Origin: a bacterium
Lineage (GTDB): Bacteria > Actinomycetota > Acidimicrobiia > Spongiisociales > ZC4RG35
Direction of reading: 5' to 3'
Assembly (NCBI GenBank): GCA_028823995.1
Contig: JAPPFD010000030.1
Span: 1-64,000, forward strand
Length of the DNA stretch: 64,000 bases
The notes below the pieces were generated by a model. That model was not told the origin of the DNA. It made no database searches and saw only the letters and a list, made by a program, of their open reading frames with translations. Below are positions 9,252 through 18,153 of this stretch, piece after piece. Both the position numbers and the translations under genes were made by a program. Within the stretch, counting starts at the first letter, position 1; every line of letters starts with the position of its first letter.

Positions 9252-9707
9252 CTACTCCTCCCCGGACAACTCGGCCACCGATTGGACCCGCTCTCCTACC
9301 GCGCCGATGGACTGCAGGTAGTGGGCCTCAAGCGCCAGCACCGCCCGGATGTCATCAGAGGTTATCCCTGCGGGGTGGCGCTGGGAAATCTGTTGGCATA
9401 TAAAACTCACCGCGGAATCCGAGCCGCCCGCAACCGTCTCCACCGGTTGACGCCGGTCCTTCTGAGCCAAGCCCTGCAGATAGAAGAGTTCCCATTCGAT
9501 GACGCGCTGGATCCCTGCGTCCCCCAAGCGTTCATATACCTCGGACGCCAGGTTCTCCCGGATGTGGCCCACAGCGTCGGACACCACGTAGGTAACCCCC
9601 TCGCCTGCTCCCCTCCGTCTCGCCTCCTGCCACAACAGGATCGCCACCAAAGCGAGGAAGAGCGCGGCGAGCAACCCACCGAGGGCAACCGAGGTGAAGC
9701 CTGACAC
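9252..9707 (-). CDS. Single-span membrane protein of unknown function
   Basis: GTG at 9707 gives about 151 residues. An N-terminal membrane helix (ALGGLLAALFLALVAILLW) is followed by a basic patch (QEARRR) and a mainly helical soluble domain with EWELFYLQGLAQKDRR and DDIRAVLALEAHYLQSI. The frame stays open far upstream but there only mirrors the acyl-CoA dehydrogenase gene, so I start after that gene's stop, 17 bases away. No good ribosome-binding site is visible. No family recognised. Confidence 0.65.
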   Translation of the reverse strand: MSGFTSVALGGLLAALFLALVAILLWQEARRRGAGEGVTYVVSDAVGHIRENLASEVYERLGDAGIQRVIEWELFYLQGLAQKDRRQPVETVAGGSDSAVSFICQQISQRHPAGITSDDIRAVLALEAHYLQSIGAVGERVQSVAELSGEE

Positions 9708-9724
9708 CGCTTGAACCGCAGTGA

Positions 9725-10849
9725 CTAGAGGCCGAGTTGTCCAGCGATCTTCTCCCGGTGAAAAGAGGGGTCGCCGAACAGCAACTCGGAGCTCTTGGCC
9801 CTCTTGAAGTAGAGGTGGGCGTTGTGTTCCCAGGTGAAGCCGATCCCGCCATGGATCTGGATATTCTCCGCTGCGGAGAAGAAGTATGCCTCTGAGCAGT
9901 ACGACTTGGCGAGACTGGCCATCAGCGGACGCTCTTCGTTGTCCTCGCTGACCGCCCAGCCTGCGTAATAGGCGGCCGAGCGAGCCGACTCCACCTGGGC
10001 CAGAACGTCGGCGCACTTGTGCTTGATGGCCTGGAAGGAGCCGATCGGCCGCCCGAACTGCTTCCTGACCTTGGCGTAGGAGACCGCCATGTCCAAGCAG
10101 GCCTGAGCGCCTCCCACCTGCTCGGCGGAGAGCGCCACCACCGCTCTCTCCATCATCCTCTCGAGGACCGGCCATCCTCCCCCCTCCCTCCCCAGCAGAG
10201 CGTCGGCGTCCAACTCCACATCGTTCAAGGTGATCTCGGCCTGCTTGCGGGTCTGGTCCATGGTCTCCAATCTGCGGGCGACCACACCATCGGTCCCGGC
10301 GGGGACCAGGAAAAGCGACACTCCGCGGTCGGTGCGAGCCGCCACCACCAGCAGATCGGCGACATGCCCGTCCAGGACGAAACTCTTGGTCCCGTCCAAG
10401 GTCCATCCACCTCCCGGGCGGGACCGGGCCTCGGTGGTGATCCCTTCGGCTTCCCACCGGCCGTCCGGCTCGGCGAAAGCCACCGAGGCGATCAAGTCCC
10501 CGCCGGCGATCGAGGACAGCAATTCCTGTTTCTGGCGGTCGTCTCCCGCTTCCTCGATCACCCCCGCCGCCATCACCACCGTTGAGAGGAACGGTCCGCA
10601 GAAGAGCGACCTCCCCTGCTCCTCCAACACCACGAACAACTCCAGGAAGGTGAACCCGGCCCCTCCCCACTCCACCGGAATGGCCATCCCCAACCACCCC
10701 ATCTCGGCCAGCGCCGCCCAGTGGCGCGGGTCGTATCCCCGCTCCGTGTCCATGAGTTGACGCACGGTCTCCATCGGACAGTTCTCGTCCAGCCACTGGC
10801 GCGTGTAGCGGCGCAGTTCCTCCTGTTCGGTGGTGAAGGAAAAGTTCAT
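9725..10849 (-). CDS. Acyl-CoA dehydrogenase family protein
   Basis: 374 residues with the ACAD fold: MNFSFTTEQEELRRYTRQWL at the N-terminus, the mid-domain pattern SVAFAEPDGRW ... DGTKSFVLDG, and the C-terminal helical domain with RKQFGRPIGSFQAIKHKCADV and QIHGGIGFTWEHNAHLYFKRA. FAD-dependent alpha,beta-dehydrogenation of an acyl-CoA is expected. The usual catalytic Glu region near the end is not obvious, as in many actinobacterial FadE-type subunits, so the exact substrate is open. ATGA overlap with the YlbL gene shows co-translation. Confidence 0.88.
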   Translation of the reverse strand: MNFSFTTEQEELRRYTRQWLDENCPMETVRQLMDTERGYDPRHWAALAEMGWLGMAIPVEWGGAGFTFLELFVVLEEQGRSLFCGPFLSTVVMAAGVIEEAGDDRQKQELLSSIAGGDLIASVAFAEPDGRWEAEGITTEARSRPGGGWTLDGTKSFVLDGHVADLLVVAARTDRGVSLFLVPAGTDGVVARRLETMDQTRKQAEITLNDVELDADALLGREGGGWPVLERMMERAVVALSAEQVGGAQACLDMAVSYAKVRKQFGRPIGSFQAIKHKCADVLAQVESARSAAYYAGWAVSEDNEERPLMASLAKSYCSEAYFFSAAENIQIHGGIGFTWEHNAHLYFKRAKSSELLFGDPSFHREKIAGQLGL

Positions 10850-11886
10850 TGCTCCTCTATTATCCCCGACTTGCCTTCCCGAAGGTAGCTCACCGCTTCG
10901 GAGATGGATTCGACCGCCACGATCTCAACCTCCACTGGAGCGGTGCTGGCCTCATCGTAGTTGTCCCGAGGTACCAGCACCACATCCGCGCCGGCCGCCT
11001 CAGCCGCCACCAGTTTCTGGCGGATCCCCCCGATTGCCCCGACCGTTCCGTCCATGCTTATGGTCCCCGTTCCCGCCACAATCCTCCCGTCAGTCAATTC
11101 TCCCTGCTCGAGTAGATCGATTATCGCCAGCGTATAGATCATCCCCGCCGACGGCCCGCCGTAGTTCGCCGAGTCGATCTCGATCGGATAGGCGGTGGAT
11201 GCCGTGATCCCCACCATGGCTCGTTCAGGTGTCTCTGGGTTCTCATGCAGCGCAAAGCTGAGGACTGTCGGCTCGGCGTCCCGGATGACGGTTACCTGCA
11301 CCTGATCTCCGGGCCGGCGGTCCTCCAGTATGCGGCGGATGTCCTCCACGGTCCGAACCGGCTGCGCCTCCATCTCCACGACCAGGTCGCCATCGATGAG
11401 CGCATCGGAGGCCGGCGCCTCGTGGAAGACCCCCACCACCTCCACCCCTTCAGCAAGGGTCTCCTCCAGGCCGAGTTCGGAGAGGGCCACCGCGATGGCT
11501 ATGTCCTTGGACCTGTCCATGGCGCGAAGATTCCGTTGGCGGGCCTCGTCGTCGGTCTCCCCCCCGGGACGGAGCAACTCCCTCTCGATCAAGTCGATCC
11601 TCTGGTCGAAGAGAGCGATCGCCGCCTCGTAGAGATTGACCGGCTGGAGGCTGACGGTAAGGAGGATCAATTCTCCCTCCGGCTGGAAGACCGCCAGGTC
11701 CTCCTCCACGATCACCGCGTCAACCGCGTCATCGGTAGGTCCGGCCGAGGCGGCGAAATAGGGGAGGTTGATCAGCCAGGCCAGGGGGGTCAGGAGGGCC
11801 AGGACGACCGCGGTCCACCAGAATGATCGACGCCGCGCACGGGCGGTAGGGGGCACGTAACGGTGGGGGGCAGCCAATGTTTCCAT
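10846..11886 (-). CDS. YlbL-like PDZ/Lon-type membrane-anchored serine protease
   Basis: An N-terminal membrane helix (FWWTAVVLALLTPLAWLINL) is followed by a PDZ-like segment (GVEVVGVFHEAPASDALIDGDLVVEM). The C-terminal Lon-type protease domain has the catalytic serine in NYGGPSAGMIYTLAIID and the lysine in IRQKLVAAEAAGADVV. Members act outside the membrane in Gram-positives. I use ATG 11886 (METLAAPHRY), just ahead of the basic N-region. An ATG at 11982 would add 32 residues but push into the divergent bioY promoter region. First gene of a five-gene unit. Confidence 0.85.
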   Translation of the reverse strand: METLAAPHRYVPPTARARRRSFWWTAVVLALLTPLAWLINLPYFAASAGPTDDAVDAVIVEEDLAVFQPEGELILLTVSLQPVNLYEAAIALFDQRIDLIERELLRPGGETDDEARQRNLRAMDRSKDIAIAVALSELGLEETLAEGVEVVGVFHEAPASDALIDGDLVVEMEAQPVRTVEDIRRILEDRRPGDQVQVTVIRDAEPTVLSFALHENPETPERAMVGITASTAYPIEIDSANYGGPSAGMIYTLAIIDLLEQGELTDGRIVAGTGTISMDGTVGAIGGIRQKLVAAEAAGADVVLVPRDNYDEASTAPVEVEIVAVESISEAVSYLREGKSGIIEEQ

Positions 11887-12026
11887 CAAGCGTAGATGCT
11901 TTTTTCTCCATATGGAGAGTGCGTTCCTCCACCTGAGGAGGGGCCCCCGGTCCGGTAACCTGGATGGAGCAACCGCGGTCATACCAGCAACCCCAGAGAT
12001 CCAACCGGCAACCCAAAGGAGCGGCC

Positions 12027-12632
12027 ATGGCGTTTTTCACCCCCCATCACGAAGTTCTGGCGGCTCGGGTTCTCCGGCCGGCGCGGGCCGTTCCCACAGC
12101 AGCAGTCTGGGTGGCGCAGGTAGTGGGATTCGCCCTGCTGACCGCTCTCTTCGCCCAGATCCGCATCACGCTTCCATTCACGCCGGTGCCCATTACCGGC
12201 CAGACCTTCGCGGTACTGCTGTCCGGGGCTGCCCTGGGCATGTGGGCCGGGGGCGCCAGCCAATTCCTTTACATAGTGCTGGGCATCTTCTTCCCGTTCT
12301 ACGCGGGCGGAACATCGGGGACCGAGGTGCTGTTCGGCGCCACCGGCGGGTACCTGTTCGGATTCGTGATCGCAGCCGCCCTGGTGGGAAAGTTGGCCGA
12401 ACGTCACCACGACCGCCGGGTGATCTCGGCGGTCACCGCCTTTTTGACCGGAAGTCTGATCATCTATGTGTTCGGCGTGATCGGGCTGATGGCAGCCTCA
12501 GCGACCCAATTCGACTTGGTCACCGCTTTGGAGAAAGGCGTGGTGCCCTTCATCGTGGGAGACGTGATCAAGGCATACGCCGCCGGCCTGCTGCTTCCCG
12601 CCGCTTGGAGCCTCACCAACCGAGACACTTAG
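12027..12632 (+). CDS. bioY: Biotin transporter substrate-binding (S) component BioY
   Basis: 201 residues, about six membrane helices, with BioY signatures ITLPFTPVPITGQTFAVLLSG and LYIVLGIFFPFYAGG ... GATGGYLFGF. BioY captures biotin for an ECF-type importer. No BioM/BioN partner is adjacent, so it may use a shared ECF module or act alone. ATG 12027 has GGAG seven bases ahead. I see no convincing BirA or BioR operator in the 140 bases upstream. Confidence 0.93.
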   Translation: MAFFTPHHEVLAARVLRPARAVPTAAVWVAQVVGFALLTALFAQIRITLPFTPVPITGQTFAVLLSGAALGMWAGGASQFLYIVLGIFFPFYAGGTSGTEVLFGATGGYLFGFVIAAALVGKLAERHHDRRVISAVTAFLTGSLIIYVFGVIGLMAASATQFDLVTALEKGVVPFIVGDVIKAYAAGLLLPAAWSLTNRDT

Positions 12633-12759
12633 ACCCGGGAGTCTGCAGCAGAGAAGGGTAGGCCACCCACGCCTGGCTGAAGATCGCTGACCCGGGACTC
12701 CGGCTCGCAGTCCCGAAACCACCTCGCGTGGCACCCAGACCTCCTCTGGTCGTCCGTCA

Positions 12760-12771
12760 TATCATTTGATA
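12760..12771. promoter_or_regulatory. Short inverted repeat upstream of the ThDP enzyme
   Basis: Two 5-base arms, TATCA and TGATA, are separated by two T's, about 50 bases upstream of the ThDP-enzyme start. This AT-rich dyad stands out from GC-rich surroundings and could be a transcription-factor half-site pair. It is short and could be chance. The rest of 12633-12820 holds only a weak GGGACT/AGTCCC hairpin and no gene. Confidence 0.25.
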
Positions 12772-12820
12772 CGGGAAGACTCCAAGCGAAGGGTTTGGAC
12801 CAAATGCGAATACGTGCGGC

Positions 12821-14512
12821 ATGTTAAGGATGAGCGGAGGCCAAGCCCTCGTGAGGTCCCTTGTCCGGGAGGGTGTGGAAGTGGTGTTCGGGGTGCCCGG
12901 CATACAGTTGTACGGGATAGTTTCAGCCCTGCGTGATGAACCCGCTCTTCGGATGATCACCACCCGGCACGAGCAGGCCACCACATACATGGCCGATGGC
13001 TACGCCCGGGCAACAGGGAAACCCGGCGTGGCGCTGGTGGTCCCAGGAACAGGCCTCTACAACGCTGCCGCCGGGATCGCTACCGCTTATGCCCGCTGCT
13101 CACCCGTGTTGGTGATCGCCGGTCAGATCCCCCGAGATCAGATCGGCAAGAATCGCGGGGCTGTTCACGAGATCGCGGATCAACCCTCGGTGGTGCGCCC
13201 TGTCACCAAGTGGCAAACGACAGTACTCACCGTTAGCGAGATACCGGATGCGGTCAACGAGGCCTTCCGGCAAATGCGCACCGGGTGTCCCCGTCCCGCG
13301 CTCATCGAGATCCCGCCCGATGTAGGCGTGGAACGAGAGGAAGTCACTCTCCGACGACCCACTCCCGTGTCGCCGCTGGTCCCCAGCCAGGATCGACTTC
13401 GGGAGGCGGCTTCCGCCATAGCGCAATCCCGTCTCCCCCTGATCTATGCGGGCGGCGGCGTGGCGCGATCCGATGCAGAAGCAGCCCTGGTCAGGTTGGC
13501 CGACTCGACCAATGTCCCGGTTATCACATCCGTCGGTGGCAAGGGAACCATACCGGACAGTCATCCTCTGTCTTACGGTTCATGTGTTAGCCCGAGAGGG
13601 GAGAGACACGAGATGAACCAACTTTACGAGGTAATGCAATCGGCCGATGTCGTGATCGGGATCGGCACGCGCTTCTCTCTGGGGAACCCAGCCGGCGAGT
13701 CGTCCATTCTCATCAACATAAATGTCGACGACCGCGAGCTGATGAGTGTGCAGTCCAACACGATCCCCTTGCATGGCGACGCACGGGCAACCATCGAAGC
13801 GCTCCTTCCCCTCCTTCGCCAGGTCGGGGCGGGAGACAGGCCTTCACCTGCTGAAGCGGTCATAGCCGCGCGCCGGTTGATTGCCTATTACGACATCCAG
13901 GACGAGGAACCACAGTACCCCATTCTGAAGGTGCTACAGGACAGCATCCCCGATGACGCTTTCGTTGTTTGGGACGTGTCACAGTTTGGCTTCTACGCCC
14001 GGACCCATTTCCAGGTGAACCATCCCAAGACCTACATCGATTCGGGTTACTCGTTCAATCTGGGATACTCGTTCCCGACCGCCCTGGGCGTCAAGGTGGC
14101 GCAGCCTGACCGTCCCGTGCTGTGCATCGTCGGGGATGGCGGGTTTCTGTTCAATTCGTCTGAACTGTCCACCGCGGTCAGGTATGGGATAAACGTGACA
14201 ACCATCATCTTCAGGAACGACTCATACGGCAATGTGGCCCGCGACCTCGACGAGCTGTTCGGCGGAACTTACGAAACCGATCTGCACAATCCGGACTTTG
14301 TCGACTTCGCGCGATCGTTCGGCGCAGTCGGCATGAGGGCCGACCGACCCGAAGATCTGAGCCGGCTGATACCGCGCGCGCTGGAACACCCGAATCCGGT
14401 CATCATTGACGTCCCGGTACGGAACATGCCGCTCCCCAGGCCCAGGGCGCTCCAACACATACCCTCCCTGTCCTGGGCGGTCCCCGAAAGAGATCAAACT
14501 CCCGCGCCCTGA
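12821..14512 (+). CDS. Thiamine-diphosphate-dependent enzyme (acetolactate synthase/decarboxylase-like)
   Basis: 563 residues in the three-domain ThDP layout. The N-terminal PYR domain has the cofactor-activating glutamate in TTRHEQATTYMADGYARATG. A central domain follows (PLIYAGGGVARSDAE). The C-terminal PP domain has the Mg-ThDP motif GDGGFLFNSSELSTAV ... FRNDSYGN. The family covers acetolactate synthase large subunits, benzoylformate decarboxylases and oxalyl-CoA-type enzymes. No small regulatory subunit is adjacent, so a stand-alone catabolic decarboxylase or carboligase is more likely than IlvB. Substrate not assignable. Confidence 0.85.
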   Translation: MLRMSGGQALVRSLVREGVEVVFGVPGIQLYGIVSALRDEPALRMITTRHEQATTYMADGYARATGKPGVALVVPGTGLYNAAAGIATAYARCSPVLVIAGQIPRDQIGKNRGAVHEIADQPSVVRPVTKWQTTVLTVSEIPDAVNEAFRQMRTGCPRPALIEIPPDVGVEREEVTLRRPTPVSPLVPSQDRLREAASAIAQSRLPLIYAGGGVARSDAEAALVRLADSTNVPVITSVGGKGTIPDSHPLSYGSCVSPRGERHEMNQLYEVMQSADVVIGIGTRFSLGNPAGESSILININVDDRELMSVQSNTIPLHGDARATIEALLPLLRQVGAGDRPSPAEAVIAARRLIAYYDIQDEEPQYPILKVLQDSIPDDAFVVWDVSQFGFYARTHFQVNHPKTYIDSGYSFNLGYSFPTALGVKVAQPDRPVLCIVGDGGFLFNSSELSTAVRYGINVTTIIFRNDSYGNVARDLDELFGGTYETDLHNPDFVDFARSFGAVGMRADRPEDLSRLIPRALEHPNPVIIDVPVRNMPLPRPRALQHIPSLSWAVPERDQTPAP

Positions 14513-14555
14513 GCGGCCAGATGTCTGGGATCCCGATCCCATTCCCACACAGTCG

Positions 14556-14912
14556 TCAGATACGGCTCTCGATGAGGGCAATCAACGCTTCGGCGTCGCC
14601 GTTCCAGCGGTCAAGTTCACCGGCGTCAACCAATACCCGCCAGGCATCGTCTGCTCCCGCCAGAACGGCGGGCAGGGTACCCGCGGCTTCCCTTTGGGCT
14701 TGTGACGCCCGATCGCGGTGGATCAATTGAAGGTCGAAGGGTGCGACCGAGCAGGCTCTCTTCCAATCTCTGCGACCTAGGGGATTCCAACCGTGAGTGA
14801 TGTCGCACAGGGCGCAGTGTTCACCTCCCGATATCAGTCCCAGGGCATAACGCAACTCCCCCCTCCAGCCCCCGTCGGCGTTGTAGATGCCCACTACCTG
14901 TTCATCCTTCAT
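14556..14912 (-). CDS. Hypothetical protein with a CxxC motif
   Basis: ATG 14912 has AAGGAGG at good distance and gives 118 residues beginning MKDEQVVGIYNADGG. A conserved-looking centre, GGEHCALCDITHGWNPLGRRDWKRAC, holds a CxxC pair and a third cysteine, suggesting metal or redox binding. It follows livG by 40 bases and converges with the ThDP gene. I know no function for it. Confidence 0.7.
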   Translation of the reverse strand: MKDEQVVGIYNADGGWRGELRYALGLISGGEHCALCDITHGWNPLGRRDWKRACSVAPFDLQLIHRDRASQAQREAAGTLPAVLAGADDAWRVLVDAGELDRWNGDAEALIALIESRI

Positions 14913-14952
14913 GCCGGAGCCCTCCTTGGGCGCGAGGAACAGTGACCCGCCC

Positions 14953-15762
14953 TCAACCGAACTCCTGCATGGAGGCGTCACCGGTTGTGCCGAGATAGGC
15001 TCTGATCACGTCCGCGTTGGTCTGGACCTCCTCGGGCAAGCCCTCCGCGATCTTTCGACCGAAGTCGAGCACCATGACGCGGTCGGCAATGTCCATCACC
15101 AGGCTCATGTCATGTTCCACCAGGATCGTGGTGATACCCAACTCGTCCTGGATGTCGAGGATGAACCGGGCCATGTCCTCGGTCTCCTCCAGATTCATGC
15201 CCGCCACCGGCTCGTCCAGCAGCAGGAGTTCGGGATCCATGGCCAGCGCCCGACCCAACTCCACCCGCTTCTGGATCCCGTACGGGAGCAACCCCACCGG
15301 GTGTTTTCGCCAGCGCTCGATCTCCAGGAAGTGAATTATCTCCTCCACCTTGTGACGGTTCTCCAGTTCCTCCTGCTTGGCCCTACCCCACCACAGCATC
15401 CCGGCCAGCCAGCCGTGGTTCATCCGGATGTGACGACCGGAGAGGATGTTGTCCATCACGGTCATGTGAGCGAAGAGCGCGATGTTCTGAAAGGTGCGAG
15501 CGATGCCCCGCTCGGCGGTCTGGTTGGGTTTCAGGCCCATGAGGGAGTCCCCCTTCCAGAGAATGGATCCCTCCTGAGGTCTGTACACCTGGTTGATGCA
15601 GTTGAAGATCGAAGTCTTCCCTGCGCCGTTGGGACCGATGATCGAGAACAATTCCCCCTCGGTCACATGGAAGGACACACCCTCCAAGGCCACCAGTCCC
15701 CTGAAAGAAAGGCTTATGTCCCGGACCTCCAAGAGGGCGGACGGGCGGGTGGCGGTACTCAT
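14953..15762 (-). CDS. livG: Liv-type ABC transporter ATP-binding protein LivG
   Basis: About 269 residues: Walker A GPNGAGKTS, the LivG-type loop GIARTFQNIALF, signature PYGIQKRVELGRALA and Walker B LLLLDEPVAGMN, then an H-loop in LVEHDMSLVM. It powers uptake of branched-chain amino acids or related carboxylates with LivF. ATG 15762 overlaps the livF stop as ATGA; an ATG three codons earlier is possible. Confidence 0.93.
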   Translation of the reverse strand: MSTATRPSALLEVRDISLSFRGLVALEGVSFHVTEGELFSIIGPNGAGKTSIFNCINQVYRPQEGSILWKGDSLMGLKPNQTAERGIARTFQNIALFAHMTVMDNILSGRHIRMNHGWLAGMLWWGRAKQEELENRHKVEEIIHFLEIERWRKHPVGLLPYGIQKRVELGRALAMDPELLLLDEPVAGMNLEETEDMARFILDIQDELGITTILVEHDMSLVMDIADRVMVLDFGRKIAEGLPEEVQTNADVIRAYLGTTGDASMQEFG

Positions 15763-16547
15763 GACAGCCATCGCTTGCGACGCTTGTAGTGCTTGACCTC
15801 CCGGAACGATTTGCGCTCGCCGGCGCGGAGTCCCAGATAGAACTCCTGGACGTCCTCGTCGGCCAGGAGCTTTTCGGCAGCCCCCTCCATCACCACCTTG
15901 CCGTTCTCCATCACATAGCCATGATCGGCGATGGACAGGGCCATGCGGGCGTTCTGTTCGATCAGCAGCACAGCCGTACCCTGCCGGTTGATCTCCACGA
16001 TGACCTCGGCGATCAACTCCACCAACCGGGGCGCCAAGCCAAGAGACGGCTCGTCGAGAATCATCAGTCTGGGAGACTGCATCAGCGCCCGGGCGATGGC
16101 CAGCACCTGCTGCTCTCCTCCCGACATGTATCCCGCCACCTGGGAACGCCGTTCAGCGAGAGTGGGGAAGAGGGTCATCACCCGGTCATGGGCTCTCCGG
16201 GAGGCGTTTCGATCACGATTTATGTAAGAGCCGGCTGCCAGATTCTCATCCACCGTCATCTCCGCGAAGATCCGGCGGCCTTCCATGACCTGACTGATCC
16301 CCATCCTCACCCGCTCCGAGGGAAGTCTCCGGGTTATGTCCTTGCCCGCAAACCGGATCGATCCCTTGGTGACCTCCCCCTCATGTACGTCCAGCAGACC
16401 CGTTATTGCTCGGGCCGTCGTCGTTTTTCCGGCTCCGTTGGCGCCCAACAACGCCACGATCGACCCCTCCGGAGCTTCTAGGGAGACTCCTCGCAGCACG
16501 ACAACGACATCTTTGTAGACGACTTCCAGGTTGGACACTTCCAGCAT
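15759..16547 (-). CDS. livF: Liv-type ABC transporter ATP-binding protein LivF
   Basis: 262 residues from ATG 16547, which has AGAGGA seven bases upstream; the longer open frame to 16625 crosses a hairpin and is not used. Walker A GANGAGKTT, Q-loop/LivF region MGISQVMEGRRIFAEMTVDEN, signature MSGGEQQVLAIARALM, Walker B LMILDEPSLGLAP. The C-terminus carries an unusual basic tail (RKSFREVKHYKRRKRW), longer than in standard LivF. Confidence 0.93.
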   Translation of the reverse strand: MLEVSNLEVVYKDVVVVLRGVSLEAPEGSIVALLGANGAGKTTTARAITGLLDVHEGEVTKGSIRFAGKDITRRLPSERVRMGISQVMEGRRIFAEMTVDENLAAGSYINRDRNASRRAHDRVMTLFPTLAERRSQVAGYMSGGEQQVLAIARALMQSPRLMILDEPSLGLAPRLVELIAEVIVEINRQGTAVLLIEQNARMALSIADHGYVMENGKVVMEGAAEKLLADEDVQEFYLGLRAGERKSFREVKHYKRRKRWLS

Positions 16548-16573
16548 GAGCGATCCTCTTCGAAAACTGCAAC

Positions 16574-16615
16574 CCCAGGGCCGGCCCACCCGGACATGGG
16601 TGGACCGGCCCTGGG
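16574..16615 (-). terminator. Long intercistronic hairpin between livK and livF
   Basis: Arms 16574-16591 and 16598-16615 are complementary over 18 positions with a single non-Watson-Crick position, around a 6-base loop. No T-run follows, so it is more likely a partial terminator or mRNA-stabilising hairpin. It would favour expression of the binding protein over the downstream ATPase genes. Confidence 0.7.
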
Positions 16616-16625
16616 AGTCAACCAC

Positions 16626-18062
16626 TCAGGAGAGCTTGTAGCAAGCTTCTTCGAAGACGTAGTCGGCAGCTATCGGGTGGGTGTAATAGGACTCGATCAC
16701 CCTGGTTCCGATCGCGGTGGTGCCTGCAGCCAGTCCCTCCGGATCGGGACGATTTATCCAGGTCTGGCGTTGGAGACGCTCGTTGGGGCTGCCCACGTAG
16801 CTCTCGTTGGGAGCGATGCCGCCGAAGTCGACCTCCTCCATGCTCTTGGCAGCGGCCAACACCCCGCGCTGGGTCATATCGCCGTTCTCATAGGCCACCT
16901 TCAGAGCTTCGAACAGGATCATTCCCTCGACGAAACCTTCGATGACGTAGTCGATCGGAGGCACCTCCGGCGCGTATTGGGCCATAAGATCACGCAGATT
17001 CTGCATACCGGGAGAATCATCCGTGTAGGGCGGGAAGTAGGAAGCCCCATAGAAGTCCCGGGTCATGGCGTCCTTTATAGGGGAGTCGGGGGCCACGAAA
17101 GCGGGGCTCCAATTGGCGACGGTGCCCGACCACAACGCCACAAGCCCCTGGGCGAGGGCTGCGCCATAAACCTCGGCGAGGGTGGTGGGGTTGGCCGCCA
17201 CCCACACAATGTCGGCGCCGCTCTGGGCGATGGCGTTACCGATAGGGGCGTTGTCCTGGGAAGGAATAATCTGTCCCGAACCGTCATAGACGATCTCCAA
17301 GCCCAGCGTCTCGGCTGCTATCTTGGCGCCCGCAGCAGAGTCCAGCCCGTAGTCGCCCGGGAAGGTGGCGATCGCAAGAGTGGGATCGGCGACTCCGTTT
17401 TCCCCGGAGACATCGGACAGATACCCGATCATGTTCATCGCCTCTATGCAGTAGGACGTGCCGTGGGAGAGAAGGTTGGCGTTCAGATCGGGATCCGACC
17501 AGCCCGAATACCAGGTGAGCGGAATGGCCAGAATGCCATCTTCCGCCAGTTCCGGAAGGATTGCAATAGTGTGTGGCGACCCGGTGGAATGCCCGAACGC
17601 CACGACTTCGTCCCTGAGTTCCTCGAAGAACTGGACATGGTTGTCAACCGAATACGCCGTGTCCCGGTAAAGCAGTTCCACCATTAGCCCGTGCACTCCG
17701 CCTCTGGCGTTGACGTCCGCCCAGAAGGTGTTGACGCCCGCCACCAGCAAGTTCACAGCAGGTCCGAAGGGTCCGGTCAGGTCAGAGAGCATTCCCACCT
17801 TGATTACCCCCGCTTCAAGATCCACACCTTTGTCGGTGGCAATCATCATGGGCTCTTCCTCGGCCATGGTTTCTCCCGTCGCCTCCTCCGTGGCCTCCTC
17901 GGGAGCGGCAGTGGTGCCGGGAGCCGCAGTGGTGGCAGGAGCAGCAGTGGTAACGGGAGCCGCAGTGGTGGCGGGAGCCTCGGCCTCGTCATCTCCCCCG
18001 CATGCTGCCGCGATCAGGCTCAACGCCATGATCATGGCCAGCCATTTGAATCGGGTCTTCAT
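16626..18062 (-). CDS. livK: Liv-type ABC transporter substrate-binding lipoprotein
   Basis: 478 residues. A lipoprotein signal peptide ends in the lipobox SLIAAAC, then a long low-complexity linker of Ala/Thr/Pro then Glu/Thr. The periplasmic-binding-protein fold (type I, LivK-like) follows: IKVGMLSDLTGPFGPAVNLLVAGVNTFWADVNARGGVHG at the start and EGMILFEALKVAYENG near the end. The linker would hold the receptor away from the membrane. Ligand probably an amino acid or small amide/carboxylate; not provable here. Its own promoter lies just upstream. Confidence 0.92.
   Translation of the reverse strand: MKTRFKWLAMIMALSLIAAACGGDDEAEAPATTAAPVTTAAPATTAAPGTTAAPEEATEEATGETMAEEEPMMIATDKGVDLEAGVIKVGMLSDLTGPFGPAVNLLVAGVNTFWADVNARGGVHGLMVELLYRDTAYSVDNHVQFFEELRDEVVAFGHSTGSPHTIAILPELAEDGILAIPLTWYSGWSDPDLNANLLSHGTSYCIEAMNMIGYLSDVSGENGVADPTLAIATFPGDYGLDSAAGAKIAAETLGLEIVYDGSGQIIPSQDNAPIGNAIAQSGADIVWVAANPTTLAEVYGAALAQGLVALWSGTVANWSPAFVAPDSPIKDAMTRDFYGASYFPPYTDDSPGMQNLRDLMAQYAPEVPPIDYVIEGFVEGMILFEALKVAYENGDMTQRGVLAAAKSMEEVDFGGIAPNESYVGSPNERLQRQTWINRPDPEGLAAGTTAIGTRVIESYYTHPIAADYVFEEACYKLS
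17908..17979 (-). repeat. Four tandem 18-base repeats in the lipoprotein linker
   Basis: Four adjacent 18-base units (17908, 17926, 17944, 17962) share GCAGTGGT at their + strand starts and GGAGC near their ends, with 2-4 differences each. They encode the Ala-Pro-x-Thr-Thr-Ala units of the linker. Such in-frame minisatellites can change linker length by slippage without breaking the frame. Confidence 0.8.
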
Positions 18063-18125
18063 ATCCTTTCCCCTTCTTGATAGTTCGCTTCAGTCATCGT
18101 CCCTTGGGGACTTGCCCTTTAGACC

Positions 18126-18153
18126 ATCATAAGTCGGGGAGAAACCTACTCAA
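18126..18153 (-). promoter_or_regulatory. Probable promoter of the substrate-binding protein gene
   Basis: On the minus strand TTGAGT (18148-18153) and TATGAT (18126-18131) are 16 bases apart, a good housekeeping-type -35/-10 pair. The -35 box overlaps the last codons of livM. Together with the downstream hairpin this fits separate, higher expression of the binding protein. Confidence 0.55.

Noticed and set aside
9708-10796. Upstream extension of the small membrane protein frame
   Set aside because: It overlaps the whole acyl-CoA dehydrogenase gene and has no recognisable domain; the real protein starts after that gene's stop.
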